Part shown: positions 1 through 11,604 of the stretch, one piece after another
How positions within the stretch are numbered: the stretch's first letter is position 1
Layout: every line of letters begins with the position of its first letter
Source: Euleptes europaea
Lineage: Eukaryota; Chordata; Lepidosauria; Squamata; Sphaerodactylidae
Assembly (NCBI RefSeq): GCF_029931775.1
Contig: NC_079319.1
Span: 99,183,171-99,247,170, forward strand
Direction: 5' to 3'
DNA: 64,000 nt
Notes under the pieces: generated by a model
Database searches by the model: none
What the model saw: the letters and a program-made list of their open reading frames with translations, nothing else
What the model was told of the DNA's origin: nothing
Program-made: the position numbers and the translations under genes

Positions 1-165
1 CTTTTTACTGATTTTAAAATGCCCCCAATAGATCAGATGATCAAGAGCCCAGTCCTGGGGCTGGGCCAAGGGTTTGGGGGCCCTATGGGAACAGTGAGCT
101 GGGCAGCCCCACCCTCACAAGCTGTCCTCCTGCCAAAACTGGGCCCCCACAGATGCCACTAGTGG

Positions 166-209
<44 letters not shown>

Positions 210-399
210 AACAGGTGTGGGGGGTGCCTTCTCATCCTTCCTCACTCCCTCCTTCAGGGGGTGGGGTCAAGGTGAGCTGGATGAAGGGAAGGCAGGCTGG
301 GTGAGCAGGCTCCAGTTGCCCACCACCTGAGCACAGCAGCAGCTTGGCATCCATGGCTCCTGCTTGCCAGGATGCACTCTGCTCCCAGTGATGCCCACC
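1..399. other. Intergenic stretch with a TG microsatellite
   Basis: No convincing coding region is seen. The only clear structure is an uninterrupted (TG)19 run at 169-206. The reading frames here are low-complexity and show no protein family. Confidence 0.6.
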
Positions 400-486
400 T
401 AGGGTTGCCAACCTCCAGGTGCTAGCTGGAGGTCTCCTGCTATTACAACTGATCTCCACCCGGCTGCAGCAGCAGCAGCAGCAGCA
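400..486 (+). repeat. Left end of a hAT-type miniature element, followed by a CAG run
   Basis: The sequence starts with the TAGGGTTGCCA terminus shared with complete copies at 34,048, 37,606 and 41,545. It keeps the following lines about a calculated gauge: the internal ACTGATCTCCA-type segment, then breaks off into (CAG)n at 466-486. The right terminus is missing, so this is a fragment. Confidence 0.6.
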
Positions 487-1239
487 ACATAAGCACCCAG
501 GCCTACTGCCACACCAGCAGTGCCCTATGGAGAGGGGGACATCTTGATGTCCCTCCATATCTAGAGGAGACTGGTGCCCGAGGCAGTGGTCTAGGTCCAC
601 CCAGTGGCCGGGCCACCCCTGCCTATTTCCCCCACCCCCCAGAGTGGGGGGGGTCCTTCCAGTTTAAGGAGTTGCAATATTATGAAGGAAGAGGGAGCTC
701 CCTTAGTCCCTGTGACACGTTATGGGGAGACATTTCACATTCCTCAGAGCCAAGAACTGCACAACATTGACATAAGAGAGAGAATTTATACAACCAGAGA
801 GTCACAAAATAACTCTTCATGGTTATGCACATCTTAAGATTCCACCATATCAACAGCTTATGCAAGAAAGGGTTGTAGCAATACTACTTTAAGTACAAGC
901 TGAATTTTTATAGAGATGGTACCTTAAAACACATTTCCCTCCAGCAAAGAATAGCTCCGTTGGGTCCTGACAAGTGGGGAAAGGGACCTTTTCAGCTACT
1001 CATTTGCTGGCCTTAATACTGAGTTCTAGTTCCCCTGTATGATTTCTGTGTTCCTAATACCTCCTATGAAATGCCAGAGTTATGTCTCCAGCTTCTTGAA
1101 AACTTCTTAAGCCATCCCGATCTTGTGATCTTGTGATCCCATGTGTTGCCTATCTGCTTCTGGGATGGAAGGAGTTCTCTCAGGTCTAACGAACCCTGCC
1201 TAAATTCAGTCTCTGTCCCACCATATTCTAGAGGTCAGG
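487..1239. other. No recognisable feature
   Basis: AT-balanced unique-looking sequence. The short open frames here resemble no known family, and no repeat with recognisable ends was seen. Confidence 0.4.
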
Positions 1240-1425
1240 TTTTTTTTTGCCGTGAAGTCACATCTGACTTATTCCGACCGTTGGTGGGGTTTTCAAGGCA
1301 AGTGATGTTCAGAGGTGGTTTGCCATTGCCTGCCTCCATGTAGAGACCCTGGTATTCCTTGGAGGTCTCCCATCCAAATACTAGCCAAGGCTGACCCTGC
1401 TTAGCTTCTGAGATCAGGCTAGCCT
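1240..1425 (-). repeat. 5S rRNA-derived SINE (reverse)
   Basis: Read on the minus strand, 1,425 to about 1,355 matches the internal promoter half of 5S rRNA: the GATCTCAGAAGCTAAGCAGG block and the TTTGGATGGGAGACC block in the right order and spacing. It is followed by a SINE tail (GGCAATGGCAAACCACC, then AAGTCAGATGTGACTT) and an A-run. The same tail occurs in the SINE at 39,828-40,100. The 5S part is partial, so this is a retroposon and not a 5S gene. Confidence 0.75.
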
Positions 1426-1975
1426 GGGGCTATCCAGGTTTGGGGACTGAAAAATGTCTTTTTCCAAATGTTTCTAGACATACTGTACCTGACTTATCCA
1501 AAAAGGTTTTTCCTTTGTATCACTTTTATTAAATTGTTGTTTCCACTTTCCTTTAAAGTATATGGCATTCACCAAGACCAAAAGCAGATGATGCGTCAAT
1601 AGAACCAGGAGGGAAAAGGTTCTTGATTTTATCTTTTAGGAAATGAATTATTGGGGGGGGGGGGGGAGAGATTGTTATAATCAACTAAACGTTGTTATAA
1701 TCAACTAAACATTTCAAGGATTCACTCATTTCTAAGCAATATTTATCACTATTAAAGAGAATCTATAAAATATCAAAAATAATCCAAAGTGAGTAGAAAG
1801 CCACAAAGGAATAGGAATTCATCCCTTCGCTCTTTCATGAATTAAAGGAATACATTGCCCAGAACTGAAAATGCTCAAGTTAATAAATCTAGTGAGATAA
1901 TGCATTGAATGCTTCAAATTCATTCTCCTGAATAGCTGAGTCAAAACAGAGGTATCCAGAGATGAAGTTCTAGAA

Positions 1976-2095
1976 CAGGGGTCCCCAACAAACCACCCAA
2001 GGGCACCACGGCACTCCCAGCACCTTTCCTGGTGCCTGTCAAACATTTTTAGAGAGTGGGTGGTCTGTTGCCCGGCAGGGCTTTCGATTGGCTAT
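1976..2095 (+). repeat. hAT-type DNA transposon left-end fragment
   Basis: Begins CAGGGGTCCCCAAC, a terminus typical of hAT-type nonautonomous elements, and continues with CACGGCACTCCCAGCACC-like sequence. No matching right end is present. Confidence 0.5.
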
Positions 2096-2104
2096 TGGAG
2101 ATCT

Positions 2105-2520
2105 GAGCTAGAAGAAGCACAGAATAGGGCCACCAAGATAATTAAGGGGTTGCAGCACCTTCCCCTGGGGAAAAGCTGAAGAGTCTGTGCATTTTCAGTT
2201 TAGAAGAAAGATGATGGAGGGGGACACAATGGATGTTCATAAAATTATGCATGGGATAGAGAGAACATTTTGTCCCTCTCCCATAATACTAGCATGCTGG
2301 AACACCAAATTAAGTTGATGGGTGAAAGATTCAGGACAAATAAAAGGAAATACTTCTTTACTCAAGGGGCACTTAAATTATGAGATTCACTGCCAGTGGG
2401 CATTGTGCTGGACACAAACATGGATGGTTTTAAAAGGGAGTTAGACAGATTCATGGAAGATGGGTCCATCAATTGCAACAGTGACTAAAGGGATCCTCCA
2501 TATTCAGAAGCAGAAAACCT
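2105..2520 (+). repeat. CR1 LINE 3' fragment
   Basis: Carries the characteristic CR1 3' end order: ACACAATGGATGTTCATAAAATTATGCATGG-like text, CCATAATACTAG, then GATTCACTGCC and ATTCATGGAAGATGGGTCCATC. It is 5'-truncated and diverged. Confidence 0.7.
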
Positions 2521-2534
2521 ACACTGTACATTGC

Positions 2535-3370
2535 ATTGGTCAGGCCTGGAGTATTGTGTGCAGTTCTGGAGGCCTCACTTCAAAAAAGATGTGGAGAGAA
2601 TTGAAAGGGTGCAAAGGAGAGCGACAAGGATGATCAGCGGCATGGAGACCAAGACCGATGAGGAAAGTCAGAGGGAATTGGGAATGTTTTGTCTGGAGAA
2701 GAGGAGGTTGAGGGGAGACATGATTGCTCTCTAAGTATTTTGAAGGGCTGTCACTTAGAGGAGGGCAAGGAGCTGTTCCTGTTGGCAGCAGAGGGTAGGA
2801 TGCACAATAATAGGTTTAAATTATGGGAGGAAAGGTACTGGGTGGATATTTTAAAAAGGTAAAGGTCCCCTGTGCAAGCTCCGGGTCATTCCTGACCCAT
2901 GGAGTGACGTCACATCCTGACGTTTCCAAGGCAGACTTTGTTTGCAGGGGTGGTTTGCCAGTGCCTTCCCCAGTCAACTTCCCTTTACCCCCAGCAAACT
3001 GGGTACTCATTTCACCGACCTCAGAAGGATGGAAGGCTGAGTCAACCTTGAGCCGGCTACCTGAAACCAACTTCCGTTGGGATCGAACTCAGGTCGTGAG
3101 CAGAGTTTGGACTGCAGTACTGCAGCTTTACCACTCTGCACCACAGGGCTCCTTGGCTGGATATTGGGGAAACTTTTTTTTACAGTAAGAGTTGTTCAAC
3201 AGTGGAATTGGCTGCCAAGGGAGGTGGTGAGCTCCTCCTCACTGGCGGTCTTTGAGCAGAGGCTGGACAAACACTTGTTAGGGATGCTGTAGGCTGATCC
3301 TGCATTAAGCAGGGAGATAAACTAGATGGCCTGCCTGGCCCCTCCCAACTCTAGGATTCTATTATTCTAA
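2535..3370 (+). repeat. CR1 LINE 3' fragment split by a SINE
   Basis: The left part (2,535-2,850) encodes the end of the CR1 reverse-transcriptase ORF (YCVQFWRPHFKKD, RVQRRATRMI). The right part (3,153-3,370) carries the CR1 3' end with the TTCTATTATTCTA tail. A Sauria-type SINE sits between them. The short blocks either side of it, at 2,839-2,850 and 3,154-3,165, match at 11 of 12 bases, a target-site duplication. Confidence 0.85.
2851..3152 (-). repeat. Sauria-type tRNA-derived SINE (reverse)
   Basis: Read on the minus strand it starts GAGCCCTGTGGTGCAGAGTGG (tRNA A box), then GAGTTCGATCCCAACGG (B box) and GACTCAGCCTTCCATCC. It ends with the BovB-like tail around GGGTCAGGAATGACCC and GGGGACCTTTACC. 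This order is characteristic of squamate Sauria SINEs, which rely on BovB for movement. Confidence 0.85.
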
Positions 3371-3377
3371 TACTATT

Positions 3378-3515
3378 ACTAAGAGGCAACATCAGGGGAG
3401 GTCTTGGCTACTATGCCCTGTTTGTTGACCATCCAGGGTAACTAGCTGGCTGCCCTGTGAATCAGGTTGCAGGGCTAGATAGCAAACTGGTCTGATTCAG
3501 GAGGTTTGTTCTTAG
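3378..3515 (+). repeat. CR1-like 3' end fragment
   Basis: Degenerate match to the CR1 terminal segment (GGTAACTAGCTGGCTGCCCTGTGAA and ACTGGTCTGATTCAG order). It is heavily diverged and therefore old. Confidence 0.45.
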
Positions 3516-3962
3516 GCTATTATATTCTTACGATGAGTTTCAATGTAACTAAAACTTAGAGCTTTGCCCTCTTACCATTTGTTTGACTTTCAACCCAGGA
3601 ATTAATCTTCTTTCTCACTTCGTCAGCTGCATGCTGAAAGTCAACTCTTTCCAGCTCAGCACCATAAAGCTCCTTTGTGCAACATAAATATTACTACACA
3701 TATTAAATACAAAATAGTTTTAAATTAGCAATTGTCATCCTGTGCAATGAATGAAAAATTACAATTTGGCACACACACCCAACTTCCCAAATTTTAGTTT
3801 GGGAAGCTGAAATCAGCCAGGCCTCTTGCAGAAAAGTTATCTTTCCCATGGAATTGGCCCAAGGGTCCCTGGGCAGATGCGCACCCCAACACAAGTGCTA
3901 TGGAAACCTGTGGGGAAAATCTGCTGTGACCATGTTAGGGCTGCCAGAGGCCTGTTAATGGC

Positions 3963-4035
3963 AGGATGCTCTAGCACATCCCTGTAAAAACTATCAAAAC
4001 CGTAGAGTTTTTGGAGGAGTGTGCTAAAGCATCCT
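3963..4035. repeat. Short foldback repeat
   Basis: Two arms of about 30 nt, 3,963-3,992 and 4,006-4,035, are inverted copies of each other with a few mismatches, around a 13-nt loop. CACTTCCGGGTTTA follows. A related phrase, CACTTCTGGGTTTA, occurs in the larger foldback at 31,529. It sits in the intron between the pseudogene's exons 4 and 5. Confidence 0.6.
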
Positions 4036-6027
4036 CGTCACTTCCGGGTTTAGCCCAGAAGAGTAATTTTTTTCCCAGTGGAAAGTAATCACAACCTGAT
4101 ATGTCAGAGACAGTGTTATGAAAAAAATAATAATAACGGTTCTACTGACTTCATGAACCATCCAGCATGGCTCCTTACCTGAAGGAATTCATACCGCTCT
4201 GCTCCATACAGCCTATTGGCAGTGCTCAGGGCATAGTTTTTGGTGTGCTGGTTGATGGCTGCCAAGAGCGCCTTGAACTGGGAGTGCAAAATCCTCCACA
4301 TCTATCACACTGAGCTCCTGCAACCTTCGAAAGCAAAGTTTGTTCACTAGGACTGTCTGCCATGAAAATAGTGTCCTACGTACTAATGTTTCTATTTTAA
4401 GAAGCCTCTGTTTTCCCTCATGATATTTGCTATTGCATGCTTTACCCTGACCATTTATCCACTATCTAGCTCATGCTTAGTCACTACTCTTGCGCAGGAA
4501 GGAATGAAGGGCTGTGGGTGCTCTCTGTTCCAGTGCGGTACTGCGATCTGTCGCGGCGCTTCTCCTCCGAGCACGTCCTCGTCCGTGCGGTGTCCCCTCC
4601 GGGCGGGGAGCGGGAGTTGGCTTCTCCGGGCGAGATGGGCAGGCCACAGCAAAATGACCCATGGCACCGCAAACTAGGCAGGCTCCTCTTTGAAAGCACG
4701 ACACACGGTCTTGCGTGGGGTGAGTCAGTCTCCGTGGGGCCCGTGGAGGGGGTTTCTGGATTCCCCCCTCCTTGGCCCGACGTCGGGCCAGGGTTATGAA
4801 CTGGCGGTGGCTTTCTACTTCTTCTGCCAGTAGGATCCATTCCTCCAGGGTGGCTGGATCCTGTTGTATATAAGCCCAGTTCAATATTTCGGGGTGTAAG
4901 GCTTCCCGGAAATAATGCACCCGGGTAGCCTCCGTCCAATCCACAATCTTACTCGCAAGTCTCTGAAACTCATCAGGAAAATCCCTGACTGAAGAGGATC
5001 CTTGACGGAGCTGGAGGAGGGCGGCCTTCTCCCCTTGGAATGGGTCTTCAAACCACCGCCTTAGCGCTCGCATTGAAGTGGTGGGGGAGGACAATTTGCC
5101 CAAGAGTAAAATTTATCCCATGAGCCCCTAGGAGAAATCTGTGCTCAGAGACTTTCTGGACAAAAACTTAGCTCGAGGTTTCATCTGTCCCTCCACCACA
5201 ACAAATTGCGCCCCAGCCTTTTTCGTGCACAAAAAGATGGGAGACCTGCGCGTATGCATTGACTTTCGCAAACTCAATGCAGTCACCCAATCCAACGCTT
5301 ACCCCATTCCCCTGATTCCTGATTTATTGAGTCAACTAAGAGGGGGACGCATCTTTACCAAATTGGACTTGGTCGACGCGTACTATCGTGTTAGAATTAG
5401 GGAAGGGGATGAGCCATTGACTGCCTTTTCCAGTTGTTTTGGAATGTTTGAGTACCTTTTGGGTTGAAAGGCGACCCGGGGGTCTTCATGCAATTAATTA
5501 ATGAAATCCTGCATGACCTGTTGTTTAAAGGAGTGGTGGTTTACTTAAATGATATTCTGATTTACTCCAATACTTACGAAGAGCATGTTGACATGGTCAG
5601 AGAAGTACTATGGTGCCTCAGAGAGAACCAACTCTATGCTAAGGTCTCCAAGTGTGAGTTCCACCGAGACCAATTGACTTTTTTTGGGTTACATAATCTC
5701 ACACCAGGGACTGGCTATGGACCCCGAAAAGGTGCGAGCAGTAATGGACTGGGAGCCGCCCTCGACCTGGAAGCAAGTCCAACAGTTCCTCGGGTTTGCA
5801 AATTTTTACAGGGGGTTCCTCCCCAACTTCGCTCAAGTTGCGTTGCCCATCACCGACCTCCTTAAAACCAAGGGAAAAGGGAGCACAGCAACTCAGCCGT
5901 CCGCTTGAGTAGAGTGGACAGCAGAATGTCAAAGGGCTTTTGAGACTCTCAAACGGTTGTTTACCACTGAGACTGTGCTGAAGCATCCAGACTGTCAACG
6001 GCCTTTCATTGTTCAGGTAGATGCTTC

Positions 6028-6043
6028 AGAAGTAGCCATGGGA
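6028..6043. repeat. Target-site duplication, left copy (L1-1)
   Basis: The 16-nt string AGAAGTAGCCATGGGA recurs exactly at 11,969-11,984, bracketing the L1. It belongs to the gypsy A RNase H segment. Confidence 0.9.
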
Positions 6044-6689
6044 CTTCTGGTTCCGCTGCCGACCGCCGCAGCAGCGCGAGGCTCGCTCTCCGGGCTTGAA
6101 ATCGGAGGGGGGGAGGAATCCGCCCCCCTGACATCTACGCGGCTCCCCTTGGAGGAGAGGGGAAGCTGATCCGGCGCCGGCTCGCGTCTCATTCTAGGTG
6201 CGCTTGCTGCCTTGGAAGCGGCGGAGAGAGCCTGGATGGGATAGCGGAAGAGCCGACGCCATTTAAATTGCTGGAGCCCGGGAAGACGGTGCAGAGGCAC
6301 GGAACGCACAAGCAAGGTTCTTTATGTAATCAATCATCTAAACAAATGATTCATGGGGGGTGTCTGACAGTTACTATAACAGGGAGAAGCATTTTGGATT
6401 TTTCCTTTCTAAACTCGCTAAGGCTAGCAAAACGAAACTTGGCTTTTTGTCAAGCTGTTGCGCACTTGGAATTCAAGCTGTGCCAGTTCAACTCTGAAAC
6501 ATCTGGACAGATTTGAAGGTGTATGATGCTGGCAATGGAAAACTGAATGACTGTGCTAATGCTTCTCCAGATTTGACTTTTGTTGTTTGATGTTCCAATG
6601 AGGAAGACTTTGAAGTGATGTTATAAATAATAAATCTCACCCCCTCTCTCCTTTCCTGGATTATAAAAGCAGCCACCTCTACTCTATTG

Positions 6690-7807
6690 ATGGGAGACAA
6701 AGAAGATAAAGCTAAGAAGGATACAGAAAAACACCCCAAAGTACTGAGCAAAGAAACCAAACTGCTCCAGATCCAACAATCTCTACACCTTAAAAGAAGA
6801 GCTTCTGTCACTAATCCAGCTGTTTCACCATCCACCTCACCAGTAGCAGGGACAATGGTAACTGCAAAGATGACTAAAAAACCTGAAGCCACCCTCAATT
6901 CTCTACAAGAACTGTTAACCAAAACACTCCAGGAGGTGACATCAGTTAAACAAGAGGTGGTTGCAATTAAGCAAGAGATGGAATCTGTCAAGCAAGGCCT
7001 CAACCAAAATACAGTGGCTATCTCTGCACTACAAGACTCTATCTCATCTCTGACAGTAAAACAGGACAAGCTTGAAGCAAAGGTTCAAAAACAATCAAAG
7101 GATAATAAAGAAACCAAAAAGAGGGTTGATGTCCTAGAATTGTCAATGGAAGCAAGCCAAGAACGAGAGGAACAACGTGACGACTGCACTGCTGTGTTGG
7201 AGATGAAGATAAAAGAAAGTTGGATTTGCATACGTGGTCTCAAAGAAAGGCTGGAGGGCACAGATTTAAAAATGTATCTAAAAACGTTGTTGGCTGATTT
7301 TCTTCAAGAAGAGGAATCGATAGTGGAAGGCATGATTGTAACAGCTTATAGAGTGAACTCAGCCTATGCAACCAAAAACAAAGTTCCAAGGGATTGTCTG
7401 ATTCAGCTTTTTTCAAGAAGTCATTGGGACCTAATTTTGAATAAGCATTTTAATGATCCACTGAAAATAGATGGGAATCCGGTGAGGCTAATGAAGGAAA
7501 TTCCGGGAAGACTACTGAGGAAAAGAAAAGATTTTGCAGAGTTTGTGGAAAGACTGAAATATAATGGAATACAACACAGATGGGAATATCCCCAAGGAGT
7601 TTCTTTTATCTTCAAAGCCAAAAGGTTTAAATTTACAGATACTGTTAAAGCTGATCAATTTTTGAGAAGGTATGAAGGGGAGCTATGCAAACCACCACGT
7701 CAACCTTCAAAAGAATTGGAGGGAAAGGATCTTACTGAAGAAGAAAAAACAGCAGAAGCAATTGGGGGGCAAAATCATCATCGTCGGAGGAGGAAGAAGT
7801 TGGCTGA
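6690..7807 (+). pseudogene. L1-1 ORF1 (RNA-binding coiled-coil protein)
   Basis: Starts MGDKEDKAKK, matching MGDKKDK in the second L1 (29,436, minus). A lysine-rich N-terminus is followed by a long heptad coiled coil (about residues 75-155), then the RNA-recognition and C-terminal domains typical of L1 ORF1p (IRGLKE, then ATKNKVPRDCLIQ). The upstream TTG is not used as the start because the ATG at 6,690 fits the paralogue. The expected acidic tail SSSSEEEEVG and its TGA (7,805-7,807) are present but in another frame from the body of the ORF. A slip in or near the G run at 7,764-7,769 would explain this. As a result the ORF1 frame runs on into ORF2. Confidence 0.8.
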
Positions 7808-7862
7808 ACTATATAAGGGAAACAAAATGGGGCAGGGGGAGGGTTTTTTATTAAATATTAAA

Positions 7863-10800
7863 ATGTTACAGATTTTATCATGGAATGTTAATGGTTTGAA
7901 TTCTCCAAATAAGAGGAAAAAAATAATTTATTATCTACAAAAATCTAAAGCTAACATTTTTTGTTTACAGGAGACACATATGTTAACAAAAGATGTTAAA
8001 AGGTTGGAGCAAAGAAAATTGGGTAAATTACTTACTGTATGTAATGAAAAGAAAAAAATTAATGGAATAGCTATGTATGTCCCTTTAATATTAGAACCTA
8101 AGATTTTGTATAAAGATACGGATGGGAGGATTCTGTTGGTGGAAATTGTAAGTGGTTTTCAGAAAAAAGTCTTAGTGGGTATTTACGCACCCAATACGAA
8201 TCAGAATGCGTTCTACACTAATTTAGCATCGTTATTAGCAGAATATGCTAATGAAAAAATGATTTGGATGGGAGACTTTAATGGTGTAATGGAGCCAAGG
8301 TTGGATAGGTCAAGAAAGAAGAAAAAGAGTAAATCCGAAGGTAAACTACCTGGTATTTTTAATCATATAATAGATCAATGGGAAATGTTTGACTTATGGA
8401 GACTGATAAATGGTAATAAAAAGGGATATACTTTTTATTCATCGAGACATTGCTCTCACTCAAGAATTGATATGTTTTGGTTATCTAAAGATATGACAGG
8501 TTTGTCGGATGGTCTTGAAATTTTGCCCAAGGTGTTATCTGATCATAATGTGGTTTTGGTTAAGATCGATTTGGGAAATAAGTCAAATAAACCTTGGGTT
8601 ATCAATGAATATTTACTAAAAAATAAGAAGATTGTAGATAAGTTGAAAACAGATATATAAAATTATTTTTTGGAAAAGGTTGATAAAGGGACATCGGATG
8701 ATATTGTATGGGATGCAGGTAAAGCTGTAATAAGAGGTTTATTAATACAACAAAATTCGAGGTGGTATAGAGAGAGAGAAGGTAAAAAGAAGAAATTACT
8801 AGAACAAATTAAACAGGGAGAGAGACAGTTAAGAAGAGCGCAAAGTAAATCACTTAAACAAGAACAGTTGGATAAGATAAAAAATCTCCAATATCAATAT
8901 GAATTTTTAATAACGGCAGAAATAGAAAAAAGAACCATGTGTAATAGGCAAAAATATTTTGAGCATGCAAATAAACCGGGTAAACTGTTAGCTTGTCAAC
9001 TTAAATATAAAGACAAGAAACTACCCATATTAAAAATAAAGAAGGATGGTAAAGTTACAACCGACAAACAAAAATCTTTAGAAACTTTTATAGATTATTA
9101 CTCAAATCTATACAGACAAGGAGAGGTTTCCAAAAAGGAAATAGAGGTGTATTTAAATCAATTTGAATGGGAAGGAATTTTACAAGAACATAAAGAATTA
9201 TTAGATGCTAATATAACTATGGAGGAATTAAAAGCAGTAATAGGTAAAAGTAAATCAAATAAAGCTCCAGGTGCAGATGGATTTACAACATTTTATTATA
9301 AAGTTTTTATAGAACAAATATCTCCATATTTATTAAAAGTGATGAACAGTTGCTTACAGAATGGATCCATCCCAAACACCTGGAAACAAGCAAATATAGT
9401 TTTAATTCCTAAACCAAAATCAGACTTATTGGATGCTAAAAATTATAGACCAATTTCACTACTGAATAATGATTACAAACTTTTTGAAGCGATTTTAGCA
9501 AATAGGTTGAAAAAAATATTAAGTCAGATTATTCATGATGATCAAGCAGGCTTCCTTCCAGGAAGACTGATTAGTCAAAATGTTATAGTATTAGATCTTT
9601 TAGAACTTGCGGAATTTAGTACTACACCCTTTGCAATGATATTTTTGGATGCAGAAAAAGCTTTCGATAATGTGAATTGGAAATTTATGAGAAAAGTGTT
9701 AGAATATATGGATTTTGGGGGGAAATTTCAATTAGCCATTGGAAAAATTTATACTTATCAAACTGCTAGATTGTTTATTAACGGAGATTTAACATCACAA
9801 TTTGTAATCTAAAAGGGTACTAGGCAAGGATGTCCTCTCTCACCTTTATTGTTTATTATAACACTAGACATTTTATTGAGAAAGATAAGAAATAATGCAG
9901 ATATTATAGGTTAAAAAATTGGGAGAAATCATTTTAAGGTTAAAGCTTATGCAGATGACTTAGTTTGTTTTTTAACTAACCGTATTAGTCAGATTGCTGA
10001 ATGGAATAAAACGGCTGAGGTTTATGGAAAACTTGCGGGTTTTAAAATAAATAAAAATAAAATGAAAATATTGGTTAAGAACATGACACTTTTGCAGCAG
10101 CAAGAATTATCAAAAAGTACTGGTTTTATTATTGAACATAAAATAAAGTATTTGGGCATTTGGTTAACTTCAAATAATTTTAATTTATTTAAAAATAATT
10201 ATGTAAAAATTTGGCAACAAATTAGTAAAGATTTGAAAAATTGGGAAAAATACCTTTATCATTATGGGGCAGAATTTCGGTAATTAAAATGATGGTTTTA
10301 CCTAAGATGCTTTTTTTATTTCAAAATTTACCAATTATTAGGGGAACTAAAATATTTAAAATTTGGAATAATATATATATTATAAACTTCTTGTGGAATA
10401 AAGGAAAACATAGACTAGCATATAATAATTTGATTCAATTAAGAGAAACAGGAGGTTTAGGGTTACCAGATCTAAAAATATATTATGAAGCATCATATTT
10501 CACATGGCTGAAGTCTTGGATTATGTTAGAAAATATTAAAATATTAGAACTAGAAGGTTACATTTTATGTTTTGGATGGCATGCTTACGTATGGTATGAG
10601 AAAGAAAAGGTTAATAGAGAGTTTAATATTCATATTATTAGAGCCGGGTTATTTCAAATTTGGAAAAAGTATAGAAGGATTTTAGAAAGCAAAACTCCGG
10701 GATGGATTAACCCCGTAGAAGCTTATATGAAAAGAGGAACTTATTTGAATTTAGAATTGGATATATATAGAAATATGATCAAATGGAAAGAAGGGAAATG

Positions 10801-11604
10801 GGTTTTAAAGAGCAGGGAAGAACTTGATATAAAGGACTGGTTTTATATTATAGGTTAAGTGATATATTTAATAAAGATAATCAGCTTGGATTTAATAAAA
10901 ATAAATCTGAATTAGAGAAAATATTAATAAAAGGAAATAAAGGACTGAATGTATAAACTATTAATGGTAATGGTAAAGGTGGAATGTATAAACTATTAAT
11001 GGTAACTAATTTAGAACAAGAAAGAATTAAACCAGTTATGATTAAATGGATGAAGGAGTTAGGATTTAATATTGACTTGGAAATATGGGAAAATTTATGG
11101 AAAAGAGAATTTAAATTTACAATAACCAATGAGATTCGAGAAAATTTATATAAAATGTTTAATAGATGACATATAACCCAAGTGATGATATCTAAAATGA
11201 ATAGCAGAGATACGGGATTATGTTGGAAATGTGGAAAGGAAAGAGGTACATATATGCATGTATGGTGGTTTTGTAAAAAAAATTAAAAAATTTTGGATAA
11301 AAGTACCGAGGGAAACGAACAATTTGATTATGGGTAGAGTAAAAAGAAAACCAGTATTCGGTTTATTGGGAATACCACCAAAAATATGAGTGATAATGAT
11401 AGGGTTATTTGCCAATATAGTTTTGCTGCTGCAAGAATTGTGATAGCCAAAGTTTGGAAGCAAGTGAATAAACCTTCAATTAATATCTGGAGAGAGAAAT
11501 TATGGATGTATATGAGGATGGCCAAATTAACGGAATTCCTACATGGAAAAGATATGGAAGAGTTTAAACAAACATGGTTTAAGGCCGCCACATATTGGGA
11601 TTAA
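7863..11604 (+). pseudogene. L1-1 ORF2 (endonuclease and reverse transcriptase), disabled
   Basis: ORF2 starts MLQILSWNVNGLNSP, the usual AP-endonuclease opening, with LQETH, WMGDFNG and SDHN motifs by 8,560. The reverse transcriptase follows (SNKAPGADGF near 9,255; PGRLISQN; FLDAEKAFDNVNW near 9,640; QGCPLSPLL after 9,813; YADD near 9,950). The C-terminal region is in broken frames to about 11,600. Stops at 8,658, 9,810 and 9,912 and at least one frame change disable it. The enzyme would nick target DNA and prime reverse transcription there. Confidence 0.88.

Larger units (their letters stand above)
1489..4327 (-). pseudogene. Clade B serpin pseudogene, three exons visible (ovalbumin/SERPINB11 type)
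   Basis: Read on the minus strand, three blocks match consecutive exons of the intact serpin downstream. Exon 4 lies at 4,327-4,179 (ends in FLQ, then GTAAGG). Exon 5 lies at 3,693-3,576 (contains KELYGAELERVDF and INSWVESQTNG, then GTAAGA). Exon 6 lies at 1,632-1,489 (contains [11 protein letters not shown]). INSWVESQTNG is, as I recall it, the same string as in chicken ovalbumin. The copy looks dead. Exon 4 is 149 nt against 147 in the intact paralogue, a frameshift. Exon 5 has the expected 118 nt, but its first codon is TAA where the paralogue has CAA. Exon 6 is 144 nt against 143, another frameshift. Exons 2, 3, 7 and 8 were not found. Splice sites and introns are kept, so it is a duplicated, non-processed pseudogene in opposite orientation to the intact gene. 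Confidence 0.85.

Noticed and set aside
232-600. A 122-residue cysteine- and proline-rich frame on the minus strand
   Set aside because: It covers a CAG run and a hAT end and has no family resemblance, so it is a chance frame.
1240-1425. A 5S ribosomal RNA gene
   Set aside because: Only the central part of 5S is present, and it carries a SINE tail and A-run. It is a retroposon.
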